Shown here: in pieces, positions 54,087 through 62,483 of the stretch
Layout of the letters: each line of letters begins with the position of its first letter
Numbering within the stretch: the first letter of the stretch is position 1
Origin: Moritella sp. 5
GTDB lineage: Bacteria > Pseudomonadota > Gammaproteobacteria > Enterobacterales > Moritellaceae
Assembly (NCBI RefSeq): GCF_018219455.1
Contig: NZ_CP056122.1
Location: 3,962,065 to 4,026,064, forward strand
DNA length: 64,000 nt
Reading direction: 5' to 3'
Translations under genes and position numbers: made by a program
The notes under the pieces: generated by a model
Seen by the model: the letters and a program-made list of their open reading frames with translations, nothing else
Told to the model about the DNA's origin: nothing
The model's database searches: none

Positions 54087-55235
54087 ATGTCTAATAAAGA
54101 TTTATTCCAATCAATTTTATTAAAAGCTGATATTCAGATCGATGGTAATCGTCCATGGGATATCCAAGTTCATGATGAAGAGCTTTATACTAATATACTA
54201 ACTGAAGGTTCTATCGCTTTTGGTGAAGGTTACATGGACGGGAAATGGAAATGTGATGATATATCAGAGTTAATTAGTAAAATTTTACGTACGGATATAG
54301 AGTCAAAACTAGATGGCTTATTAAAGCTTCGTATTGGAGTTGAAGTAGGTAAAAATAAATTACGTAAGTTTTTTAATCCTCAAACAATTGAACGTTCAAA
54401 AAAAGATGTCTCATCTCATTATGATACAGGTAATGATCTATTTGAGAATATGTTAGATAAAAGAATGACTTACACTTGTGCCTATTGGGAGGATTCAAGT
54501 AATATCGACGAGGCTCAAGAAGCTAAATTAGACTTGGTATGTCGTAAACTAGACCTAAAAAAAGGTATGCGAATACTCGATATCGGCTGTGGTTGGGGCA
54601 GTTTTATGATATATGCAGCTGAACACTACGGTGTTATTTGTGATGGTTTAACCTTATCTAAAGAACAAAAAAAATTAGGTCAAGATAGAGTTAATGCTGA
54701 AGGGCTAGATGTTACTTTTGTTTTACAAGACTATCGTGATTACCAACCCACTGAAACCTATGACCGTGTAGTATCTATTGGGATGTTAGAGCACGTTGGA
54801 CCTAAAAATTACTATGAATATTTTGAATGTGCAAAAAGGTTTATGAAAGATGATGCCATTTTCCTTTGCCATACTATAGGTGGTTCAGTTTCGAGAACAA
54901 TTAATGAAAGTGATCCTTGGATCCAAAAATATATTTTCCCTAATGGCGTTATTCCTTCGATGACTCAAATATCAGGCGCTATCGAGAACAAATTAAACAT
55001 TGAGTGTGTGCATAATATTGGTCCAGATTATGATAAAACATTAATGGCTTGGTACGAAAACTTTGAAAAAAATTGGACAAATATTGCAAGTAATTACAGT
55101 GAAAAATTTTATCTAATGTGGAAATATTACCTTCTAAGTTGTGCTGGTGCATTCCGTTGTCGAGATCTCAATGTATGGCAAATCATGTTGACAAAATTGG
55201 GCACTGAAATTCCATTAACACGTCGAGCATCATAA
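54087..55235 (+). CDS. cfa: Cyclopropane-fatty-acyl-phospholipid synthase
   Basis: 382 residues. Starts with the Cfa N-terminal domain (VHDEELYTNILTEGSIAFGE near 30-49). The SAM-binding motif is MRILDIGCGWGSFMIYAAEH near 160-179, followed by VVSIGMLEHVGPKNYYEYF and the YVFP-like IQKYIFPNGVIPSM segment. It adds a methylene bridge to unsaturated membrane lipids, helping acid and cold-shock tolerance. Length is normal. AAGAGAG precedes the ATG. It stands next to insertion-sequence debris. Confidence 0.95.
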   Translation: MSNKDLFQSILLKADIQIDGNRPWDIQVHDEELYTNILTEGSIAFGEGYMDGKWKCDDISELISKILRTDIESKLDGLLKLRIGVEVGKNKLRKFFNPQTIERSKKDVSSHYDTGNDLFENMLDKRMTYTCAYWEDSSNIDEAQEAKLDLVCRKLDLKKGMRILDIGCGWGSFMIYAAEHYGVICDGLTLSKEQKKLGQDRVNAEGLDVTFVLQDYRDYQPTETYDRVVSIGMLEHVGPKNYYEYFECAKRFMKDDAIFLCHTIGGSVSRTINESDPWIQKYIFPNGVIPSMTQISGAIENKLNIECVHNIGPDYDKTLMAWYENFEKNWTNIASNYSEKFYLMWKYYLLSCAGAFRCRDLNVWQIMLTKLGTEIPLTRRAS

Positions 55236-55398
55236 TTATATTAATGAAGTCTGCAACTTAGGTTCAAGGTGCAGTCAGTTTTGTTAAAAGCATATCGAAT
55301 ATTCATGGACTATAGCAAAGAGCGGTCCAAGAAAAGTAGCAGAAACTAGTTTACTTGCATCTGGATTTTAATTTCCAGATAGCATGGTTTGCGCCCGA

Positions 55399-55773
55399 CT
55401 ATTCCTCTGGCGCGTAGATAGTCACTGTAATTCGCCCACCAACGTCAGCGAGTTTTGAAACCGAATCTTGACTCAACGTGGACTGAAAGGCCCTTGGTGT
55501 TGAACCACCATCATAGCCAAAATCAAAGACACGTTTTATGGCAGAGTCCCAAATGGTCCTTAGATCAGATGGTAAACCTGTTATTAGCTGATGGTATTTT
55601 TCAATGATGTCATCTTCAGCACTCTCTAGCGTTTCGAAGGCTCCGAACCAAGTACCGTCGACTTCTTCAAGTCGAAACACTGATATTTCATCCCCCCAAA
55701 ACTCGACTATCGGGGTAATATCCTGCTTTGATTCGACATCCAGATCTACGTTTAAAAAGTGTGTATCGTTCAT
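55399..55773 (-). CDS. Hypothetical cassette protein (124 residues)
   Basis: Soluble acidic protein with VDLDVESKQDITPIVEFWGD near 9-28 and FDFGYDGGSTPRAF near 87-100. I do not recognise the family. No signal or membrane segment. Position between unrelated single genes fits a mobile cassette. Confidence 0.5.
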   Translation of the reverse strand: MNDTHFLNVDLDVESKQDITPIVEFWGDEISVFRLEEVDGTWFGAFETLESAEDDIIEKYHQLITGLPSDLRTIWDSAIKRVFDFGYDGGSTPRAFQSTLSQDSVSKLADVGGRITVTIYAPEE

Positions 55774-55840
55774 TGCCTAGCTTACTATGTTAATTTATTC
55801 ATAAACTATATTATGGCATTTATTAAGGGGTTCCAAAACT

Positions 55841-56527
55841 TTAATAGAATTGAAATTTTTCAATATTATCCAACATAACCTTTCTATTGTTTGTGCTATG
55901 ACTACCACACTGATCGCCATACACCTTTAATTCAGGGAATGAATATGCTTTTATAATTTGTTTATTTTTCACCGACGATGTCACAGAAGACATGATCGTT
56001 ATATATCTTCCGCATACAGCAGCATAGGCATAGGGAATTAAATCTTCTTCGTATACGGTTTCATGCTGAGCACCGTATAAATGGCCTAGTTCATGTTCTA
56101 AAGTTAGAGAGTCACAATTCAGATCAATAATCGCAATATTTGGAAAAGAAATAGATACAGTCGATCCGCAAAGACTCTTTGTTGAGGTCGGTGATTTCAT
56201 TAATAACACTGACAATCTACTACCATCAATTAGTTTTTTGTACAGATTGTAATCCTCAATCATCAATTGAATCATAACTAAATCAAGTCGATCATAATTC
56301 ACATCAGCCAACGATGAAGAAAAATAAATATGGCCCTGCTTTCGAGTTAATGGGAGAGACGAGTTACTTAGCACTAAGTTTGAGTCTGCAATTGAGTTGG
56401 TTATTTTTGATTCGACAAGATTCTTAGGGATGTCATTGCTAACATAGAAGTCTATATAGGTGGAACTTGCCGCTTGACCGTATTGAATAGAGAAAACAAA
56501 GCATAACAAATATAACTTTTTAAACAT
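55841..56527 (-). CDS. Secreted metzincin-like zinc protease
   Basis: 228 residues with a signal peptide (1 to about 20, ending YGQAASS). The zinc motif HELGHLYGAQH near 147-157 is HExxHxxGxxH, the metzincin consensus. Six further cysteines are few, so it does not look like a cysteine-rich adamalysin; a small reprolysin-like or DUF-type peptidase is possible. A Met-turn-like YAYAAVCGRYITIMS follows about 20 residues later. No immunity gene is obvious. Confidence 0.75.
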   Translation of the reverse strand: MFKKLYLLCFVFSIQYGQAASSTYIDFYVSNDIPKNLVESKITNSIADSNLVLSNSSLPLTRKQGHIYFSSSLADVNYDRLDLVMIQLMIEDYNLYKKLIDGSRLSVLLMKSPTSTKSLCGSTVSISFPNIAIIDLNCDSLTLEHELGHLYGAQHETVYEEDLIPYAYAAVCGRYITIMSSVTSSVKNKQIIKAYSFPELKVYGDQCGSHSTNNRKVMLDNIEKFQFY

Positions 56528-56610
56528 AAGTCTTTAAGCCTTTTGTAATAACGCAATTAATTTGGCCACAAAGAAAGAGCTGAGGTTCAGGTCCCGCTTA
56601 AATTGACTTA

Positions 56611-56811
56611 CTATATGTCTGAATCGCAACTACTGCTTTGATCATAGTTCGCAGGAGAACCACTATCAAAACTATTAGAGTTCTGCGTAAGAACTGCAGT
56701 TAAAAAAATATAATCTAATAAATGAAAACTAGATCTTTTCTTAATCGGCTTATCTTCAGCTAATAAACTAAAAATTAAACCAGCGCCAATAATTGGTAAC
56801 AACCATGCCAC
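56611..56811 (-). CDS. Small hypothetical membrane protein (66 residues)
   Basis: A hydrophobic N-terminus (AWLLPIIGAGLIFSLLA), a basic KPIKKR stretch, a second moderate segment and a Ser/Asp-rich tail with one Cys. Not recognised. It follows the small ORF at 56817 by five bases, suggesting coupling. Confidence 0.4.
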   Translation of the reverse strand: MAWLLPIIGAGLIFSLLAEDKPIKKRSSFHLLDYIFLTAVLTQNSNSFDSGSPANYDQSSSCDSDI

Positions 56812-56816
56812 ACTTA

Positions 56817-56936
56817 TTAAAATAACCTTCTGTTTCTTATCAAAAAATCAGACTTAACTACATGGTAAGTGATGAAAATCCCCGCGTATACAGCCAGGCA
56901 ACAGAATATAGTAATTATAATTATCGGAGTGCTCAT
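56817..56936 (-). CDS. 39-residue single-helix membrane protein
   Basis: ATG 56936 to TAA 56817 encodes MSTPIIIITIFCCLAVYAGI, continuing FITYHVVKSDFL and a basic tail RNRRLF. One transmembrane helix with a basic C-terminus. No strong ribosome site. Probably real as the upstream partner of the 66-residue gene, but a chance frame cannot be excluded. Confidence 0.4.
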   Translation of the reverse strand: MSTPIIIITIFCCLAVYAGIFITYHVVKSDFLIRNRRLF

Positions 56937-57109
56937 AGTTTCCGTACCAAGTGACTCATAACATAGGTATAACATAGGTATAACAGGACAGGTATAGAAC
57001 TGATTTTATTATCGTTTAATTTTATAGCAAGGGAAATAAGTATTAAAAGTCTCATGGTAAATATCGAAATTAAATGAGCAACATGACATTTCTAACGGGG
57101 ACTTAAAAA

Positions 57110-57127
57110 GCCTCCTAATTAGGAGGC
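57110..57127 (-). terminator. Terminator of the PAP2-type gene
   Basis: A perfect 18-bp palindrome GCCTCCTAATTAGGAGGC, followed on the minus strand by TTTTT, 34 bp past the stop. Confidence 0.8.
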
Positions 57128-57160
57128 CAATTTCGCTAATCCACTACAGTTGTGGCTTAT

Positions 57161-58312
57161 TTATTCAGAAATTCGAGTTGTAGAGATAACCTGCCTATCG
57201 GTTTCACCGACATAAGAGGATATACGCCAGATACATAGAGTCAGTAAAGCACTGACAATACCATCTACAAAATAATGCCATCCGAGGGCAAAAGATCCGA
57301 TAAAAATAATAAAAGCAAATACCCACAGTGCATATCCCAGTTTTTGATTCACACTAGAGATTGCCAGAGCCATAAGAACGGCAACAGAAACATGCATACT
57401 TGGCATCGCTGAGATACCACTACCTAACATGTCTTTATTATTTGCATACGCATCCCATAAATTATTTTGCATAGAAAGACTAGATAATCCAGGCCATCCT
57501 TGTTCTATTAGCCAGTTATGCTTGTTTTCTAATGTTTGTATTAGTAAGTCATAGGCATGATTTTCAGGATTTAATCGTGGGACAAATGCAGGTCCAGCAG
57601 ACGATAATAACATGGCGATTACGATACCGATGATTGACCAACACAGTATCGTACTAATAAGAAAACGGGTTCTAACTACAGAGTTAGATGCGAGTAAAAA
57701 ATAGCACACCACTGTCCACATAATGAAAAACCAAAGGTTGTAACAGAGATTCATAATAAAAATCCCGTAAGGACTTTCGATTAATCTATGAATAAGTAAA
57801 GCAGGGTCGTGTCCTAAAAAAAACCATCTATCTAGCTCTTGAAATAGCACGTCATACTTAAACATATTGACGATAGGTATCATGTTTTTCATCGTCGAAA
57901 AGCATGACATAAATAGACTAATTGCTGTAAGGAGTAAGAAAGATGAGAGCAATTTAGCTCTAGACGCATAGACTAGTGCTAATGGGTTATTAAAGCACTT
58001 AATGGGGTCGGGCTCTCTATTGATTAGTCGCTTAAAATAGTAAAAAATCACATAGAGTAAAGTTGAAATTGGTATGATAAATCCCAGTGCATGAAAGTAA
58101 GAAAAAAAACGTAATTGATTAGTATAATCATGATAAAAAGTAAATATTGATATTGATAGCACCATAACTAATATCAGTAAATATATTGATCGATCCTTTA
58201 TAGCCTCCTTATATACAGATAAAGATTCATCGCGGACAATTTGTATAAACTTGGTATTTAGTAACATATCACACTGATAACATTTAGGTAATTTAACTGA
58301 GAACTGTAACAT
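57161..58312 (-). CDS. PAP2-superfamily membrane phosphatase/transferase
   Basis: 383 residues (or from ATG at about 58270) with about seven to nine transmembrane segments. The PAP2 motifs are SGISAMPSMHVSVAVLMALA (SxxxH with His) and GWHYFVDGIV (HxxxD), as in the Aur1/inositol-phosphotransferase-like subgroup. An N-terminal tail of about 40 residues is unusual. It may dephosphorylate or exchange phospholipid headgroups in the inner membrane. A terminator follows. Confidence 0.8.
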   Translation of the reverse strand: MLQFSVKLPKCYQCDMLLNTKFIQIVRDESLSVYKEAIKDRSIYLLILVMVLSISIFTFYHDYTNQLRFFSYFHALGFIIPISTLLYVIFYYFKRLINREPDPIKCFNNPLALVYASRAKLLSSFLLLTAISLFMSCFSTMKNMIPIVNMFKYDVLFQELDRWFFLGHDPALLIHRLIESPYGIFIMNLCYNLWFFIMWTVVCYFLLASNSVVRTRFLISTILCWSIIGIVIAMLLSSAGPAFVPRLNPENHAYDLLIQTLENKHNWLIEQGWPGLSSLSMQNNLWDAYANNKDMLGSGISAMPSMHVSVAVLMALAISSVNQKLGYALWVFAFIIFIGSFALGWHYFVDGIVSALLTLCIWRISSYVGETDRQVISTTRISE

Positions 58313-58394
58313 ACCTTGAATTAAAGTGTTGAATAATCAAGAAAACTGCGCGTAACCAAAAGAATACTCATATAAGAACTTAAGAGCTCATTTA

Positions 58395-58640
58395 TGTATG
58401 TTGCCAAACTCTCGATAACCATTAAGGTCTTTATTTAACAGTCCACAACAGTAGATCATACCAGCGAGTGAACGGGCGGTATATGCGCCTCGGCTAAAGA
58501 TTTTATCGCCATGCTCATCATGTTTTTACTCATGCTTCCTCCTATGTGATGAACGGCTATTTATCGTTAGGAGTTTATTTGTTTGCGAGTCACTTTATGA
58601 TTAATGGCGGGAGTATTAAGATACAGAACATGGCTAAAGA
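58395..58640. pseudogene. Collapsed copy of the tai4/DUF2235/integrase module
   Basis: 58401-58426 (TTGCCAAACTCTCGATAACC and six more bases) is identical to part of tai4 (60988-61013). It joins GGTCTTTATTTAACAGTCCA of the DUF2235 gene (from 63143). After a 12-bp and then a 240-bp deletion the text reaches the DUF2235 start region, then skips to the integrase tail (CACTTTATGATTAATGGCGG) through a shared GTTTGCGA. The order equals that of the intact module at 60.8-63.8 kb. Confidence 0.85.
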
Positions 58641-58920
58641 TAAAGGGGGGTGTTTTAATAATTTATGCTCTGAATGAAAAGTTTTCCTAAACAGATGCCA
58701 GCCGCCCCAAATGAAGTAAATAGGTAAACCACCTGTTCACATTTCCAGAATCTCCTAACATAGGAGATAGCTTCAACCAATCAGGGTTTTACTTCGAAGT
58801 AAATACCAATAAACCATTAGTTTAAATCATAACTTATATGGTACCTTCATACGGATATTTAAACCTAGAAGATAGATTCCATAATAAAATTCAATTTTCG
58901 ACAAAGTAACACTGAAACCT

Positions 58921-60186
58921 ATGATTAATAAAATTAAAACAACTCAAATTAAAACTGCCGCGGTTTTCAGTTTTATCTTTATGTTACTTTCTTTAATTTC
59001 GTTTTTTATGCTCCAAAATTTCCAACACTCTGTAGCCACAACATTAGCAAGCCGCACTGCTGAAGTGTTAGCTACTACAATCAACCAAGCTAGAATTTCA
59101 TATAGTGCTCATACAACACCACTAGATTTGCATCCAGATATTACTGTCGAAGCTTTATATCATGGGAAACCACTGTCACTTCCCAACCCTACTACATTTG
59201 CTATTGAATTAGGTGAAGCTGTTACTCGTTCCTCAGCAGGATTTATGTTGCACACCTACAGTCAATATCCGTTTAAAAATAGAGAGAATATAGGTGGACC
59301 ACAAGACAGTTTTCAACATGATGCTCTTTCAAAATTAACTACATCATCCCCAACATTTGAACGAATCGAAGAGCTTAATGGAATACAAGTATCACGCTAC
59401 GCTGAAGCGATTTTTATGACGAAAAGTTGTGTAACCTGCCATAATAATCATCCTGATAGTCCTAAAAAAGATTGGCGAGTAGGCGATGTACGTGGTGCAA
59501 TTGATATTGCCATCCCCTTAAATCTTGATGAAAAAGATCTATCTGGAACAATGAGATACTCTTATGTGATATTTATTTCTTTCTCAATAATTAGTTTGTC
59601 ATGTATATTTATAACGCTTAAAAGAGCGCTGAGCTTGTCTCAAGAACTAGAGCATAAAGTAAAAGAAAGAACCACTGTATTAAATGAAATTGCACATACT
59701 GACTCACTTACACTCATTGCCAATCATCGTTCGTATGTTGAATTTTGCGATAAAATAATTCACCAACAAACTCCATTCTCAGTCATTATTTATGATCTTG
59801 ATTACTTTAAAAAAATAAATGACAAATATGGTCACGATGTCGGAGATGAATGTTTAATTGCAGTGGTCAATGCGGTTTCCTCTGCATTACGTAAAGATGA
59901 CGACTTCCATGCGCGTATTGGTGGAGAGGAATTCGCCATAATTTTAACCAATACCTCAATGCTAGAATTAGATGTGATAGCTAAACGCGTACTTAAGTGC
60001 GTCAAAGATATTAATATCCCACAGCATAACGATATAAAAATAACTTGCAGCATGGGCTCTACACTCATTACTAAATTTGATGGTGCGACTATTAAAGATA
60101 TAATTAAGGTCGCAGATAACGCACTTTATGAAGCAAAAAAATTAGGTAGAGATAGATGGGTACACAAGCATTACAATATAAATTAG
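58921..60186 (+). CDS. Membrane diguanylate cyclase with a DUF3365-type CxxCH sensor
   Basis: 421 residues. Two transmembrane helices (about 13-32 and 212-232) enclose a DUF3365/Tll0287-like periplasmic domain with a haem-type CVTCHNNHPDSPKKDW (C170, C173, H174). The GGDEF domain is at about 260-418, with ARIGGEEF as active site. The usual inhibitory-site Arg (RxxD) is replaced by a Lys. It would make cyclic-di-GMP when the sensor is in the right redox or ligand state. It lies between the collapsed and intact effector modules. Confidence 0.85.
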   Translation: MINKIKTTQIKTAAVFSFIFMLLSLISFFMLQNFQHSVATTLASRTAEVLATTINQARISYSAHTTPLDLHPDITVEALYHGKPLSLPNPTTFAIELGEAVTRSSAGFMLHTYSQYPFKNRENIGGPQDSFQHDALSKLTTSSPTFERIEELNGIQVSRYAEAIFMTKSCVTCHNNHPDSPKKDWRVGDVRGAIDIAIPLNLDEKDLSGTMRYSYVIFISFSIISLSCIFITLKRALSLSQELEHKVKERTTVLNEIAHTDSLTLIANHRSYVEFCDKIIHQQTPFSVIIYDLDYFKKINDKYGHDVGDECLIAVVNAVSSALRKDDDFHARIGGEEFAIILTNTSMLELDVIAKRVLKCVKDINIPQHNDIKITCSMGSTLITKFDGATIKDIIKVADNALYEAKKLGRDRWVHKHYNIN

Positions 60187-60498
60187 GTATTTCAGTAAAG
60201 TCTAGGAATATCACAGTGATTGGTCAGATTGCTTTGCCTTGTTAGGTCATCTATCTATTAACAATATCAGGTGGCGTACTGCATCGATGACTTCATCTGA
60301 GCAGATTAACCTGTAATGTACGACTTTCTCTATTGCTCTATCGCTGTGTATTTTAACTAGCTCTGAGAAATATACAAATAACACAGTATAAAATCATAAT
60401 CTTCAATTAAAAACGGCAGTGCGATTAACACTACAGATATGCTTTAATTACGCTCGACCAAGTTTTACCCCTATTACGAACTGTCGTCATTATGAAAC
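60187..60498. other. Gap with an island repeat
   Basis: Contains AAATAACACAGTATAAAATC at about 60374 and ATTAAAAACGGCAGTGCGAT, members of the repeat family also seen at 32386, 39536, 40375 and 51518. No gene. Confidence 0.4.
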
Positions 60499-60711
60499 TT
60501 ACTTCGCCGAAGACTTACTTTTAAGTTGTTTTATTTCAGCTTTTAATTTTCTGATTTCTAACCTGTCAACACAGAACATAACAACAATGATAACGATAAA
60601 ATAAACATCGATATATTCTGTTATCAAAGGAGATCCAATAAATGCAAATGCTGCAAATCCAAGCCCTGCGATGATCAATAAGAACTTATCTTTTATTAAT
60701 TCAAAAGTCAT
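60499..60711 (-). CDS. Small membrane protein with a coiled-coil tail (70 residues)
   Basis: Two transmembrane helices (about 9-28 and 34-50) and a basic/acidic coiled-coil tail (RLEIRKLKAEIKQLKSKSS). Not recognised. It lies 60 bp from tai4 on the same strand. Probably a real small gene. Confidence 0.5.
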   Translation of the reverse strand: MTFELIKDKFLLIIAGLGFAAFAFIGSPLITEYIDVYFIVIIVVMFCVDRLEIRKLKAEIKQLKSKSSAK

Positions 60712-60773
60712 TATGCTATCGCCCTCGCTCGTATGCTATACCTGTCTCTTTTATGAAACAGCCAATCCAGCCG

Positions 60774-61187
60774 CTATTGGCACCTAACGCTAAATTTATC
60801 TGCGCTATCCCACGTAGTTGGATCTTTACAAGGATTGTTCATATCGAATATGGCAGCAACATCCTTTGAGTTTTGAAAATCGATACAACGAGCTAATTCC
60901 AATGTTGAGCCTGATTTGGCGGTATATGGTCTAGTTTCCCACGTTTTATATGTATCATTAAGCGCAGCATAAGCTTCCAATGTCATATTGCCAAACTCTC
61001 GATAACCATTAAGGGCTTTAATGGCGTCATCATGAATATCAGAATCTTTGTATTCAGTTGCTAAACACATTGCCAAGGCATAATTGTTAAACAGCTGTTT
61101 TTCAGTCGCTTTATCTAACTCATGAGCATAACTAGTAACACTTAAAATACAGGCTAACATGGTTATGATTAATCTTTTAACGTCCAT
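60774..61187 (-). CDS. tai4: Tai4-like immunity protein
   Basis: 137 residues from ATG 61187 with AAGGGAT upstream. A signal peptide (MDVKRLIITMLACILSVTSY, cleaved near YAHEL) sends it to the periplasm. The rest is helical with three Cys (near 41, 101 and 120). Size, export and pairing with the upstream amidase match Tai4, which binds and blocks the Tae4 amidase in the periplasm. The start overlaps the tae4 stop by about 19 bases, so toxin and antidote are co-translated. Type VI structural genes are not in the window, so this is an orphan pair. Confidence 0.82.
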   Translation of the reverse strand: MDVKRLIITMLACILSVTSYAHELDKATEKQLFNNYALAMCLATEYKDSDIHDDAIKALNGYREFGNMTLEAYAALNDTYKTWETRPYTAKSGSTLELARCIDFQNSKDVAAIFDMNNPCKDPTTWDSADKFSVRCQ

Positions 61188-61660
61188 AAATATCCCTTAT
61201 TTGATTGAGGAAAGTAGCAATGATCAGTGCACTGTAGTCCACTCCAAATAGTTGCATGCCCAGAAGCATCTACCCATTCACTCACCTCCACAACAAGTAT
61301 TCCTTTATGTTCCGAAAATTTTGAAGCCGCTGGGTGGTTAATTACAATATCTGGTTCACCAAAAGTATCAAACAAAAATTTAATTAGATCTTTTACTTTA
61401 TAGAGATACCAATTTCCTTTACCACCTGAAACAGTTTTCCCTTTCATGAACGGAATTTTCACACCAACTTTGTTCAATACATAACTCATACGTATAGCAC
61501 AAGCATTTTCAAAACGTCCCTGCTCTGCTGTTAGGGTATTGATGTTGTAATCGACTTTACCGCCAATTTTATCACCAACACCAGATACGGTTTTACCAAC
61601 ATCATCATAGACGTCTCTAAAAGCCAGCTGTGTACGTAATAGACTCGGTCGTGTTATCAC
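61169..61660 (-). CDS. tae4: Tae4-family type VI amidase effector
   Basis: 163 residues from GTG 61660 with AGGG upstream. The catalytic Cys is C54 in ENACAIRMSYVLN; His is H135 in DASGHATIWSG. A later CTDHCYF segment holds an acidic residue (D146) and two Cys. This order and spacing fit Tae4, a DL-amidase of peptidoglycan delivered by type VI secretion into rival cells. The downstream, overlapping Tai4-like gene confirms the pairing. A short N-terminal tail of about 35 residues precedes the domain. Confidence 0.88.
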   Translation of the reverse strand: MITRPSLLRTQLAFRDVYDDVGKTVSGVGDKIGGKVDYNINTLTAEQGRFENACAIRMSYVLNKVGVKIPFMKGKTVSGGKGNWYLYKVKDLIKFLFDTFGEPDIVINHPAASKFSEHKGILVVEVSEWVDASGHATIWSGLQCTDHCYFPQSNKGYLWTLKD

Positions 61661-61802
61661 AATATTTTCCCTTATAATAAAGTTTAATAATAAGGTGATT
61701 TTAGCGTGTATGTGAAATGCATATGAATCAAAAAAGTATGGTTTTATATCTAATTATTAATGTGGTGATGTTGCATAATTAACACCACTACAATACAAAC
61801 AT

Positions 61803-62198
61803 CTAAATCTTATTAAAAGCTTTGATAAAAGGCTTATGATGCTGATGAAAGCGAATGCTACCAGCGGAGTTAAGTCGTTTAGTTCTCTGCTTGAAGGGCT
61901 TTAAGATATAACCCCAATTATCTTCCCTAGAGAAATAAATAACATAATCAATTTTGGCATCACCCCATTTATTTTCCACAACATGGGATTCATCATGGGA
62001 CTCGATTGTTTTGATTTGGATCCGGTAAAAGTTATTACCATCACTTACCAGTAGGTCGGTTTTCATATCATGGTCAATGATAGGAGCAGAGACTTCCCAG
62101 CCATCGAAAGTAAACCAACTGGCGGCAAGTGTCTCAAACGAAACTTGTTTGTAATGTTGAAGTGCAGGAGTAGTACGAAGTGCGTTTTTTACAGGCAT
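61803..62198 (-). CDS. PD-(D/E)XK-fold putative endonuclease
   Basis: 131 residues from ATG 62198 (a TTG four codons upstream is less likely). The motif IDHDMKTDLLVSDGNNFYRI followed by QIKT fits PD-(D/E)XK (Asp then Q-x-K), as in group I-intron-associated endonucleases of the PDDEXK_5 type. Catalytic chemistry cannot be confirmed from sequence alone. It lies between tae4 and the DUF2235 effector and may be an effector fragment or a mobility gene. Confidence 0.65.
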   Translation of the reverse strand: MPVKNALRTTPALQHYKQVSFETLAASWFTFDGWEVSAPIIDHDMKTDLLVSDGNNFYRIQIKTIESHDESHVVENKWGDAKIDYVIYFSREDNWGYILKPFKQRTKRLNSAGSIRFHQHHKPFIKAFNKI

Positions 62199-62220
62199 AA
62201 TTGTATCCAATATAAAATTG

Positions 62221-62265
62221 ATGCCGCACTACGGTAGGGACCTCTGTGTGCGAGCCGGGTATCCG
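62221..62265. repeat. GC-rich repeat, copy 2
   Basis: ATGCCGCACTACGGTAGGGA and CGAGCCGGGTATCCG match the unit at 35475-35519, though the left arm is altered so the hairpin is weaker. Confidence 0.55.
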
Positions 62266-62483
62266 TATGGAATAACCCACAATTTAATATCACCATACAA
62301 CCGTGTGGTTTGTATCTAATAGAAAAGGCTGCCAGCCCTGCAATCTCACTTAAGGTATTATCATGCATTAATTCTATTATCAGACTTTAAGCCTGTGATA
62401 AAGATTAAGTTAAATCTAGCAGGAATTATTACTGTAGGCAAAGTTAATGTAAGGCATTTACCTGATATTTGATACCGCTAGCT

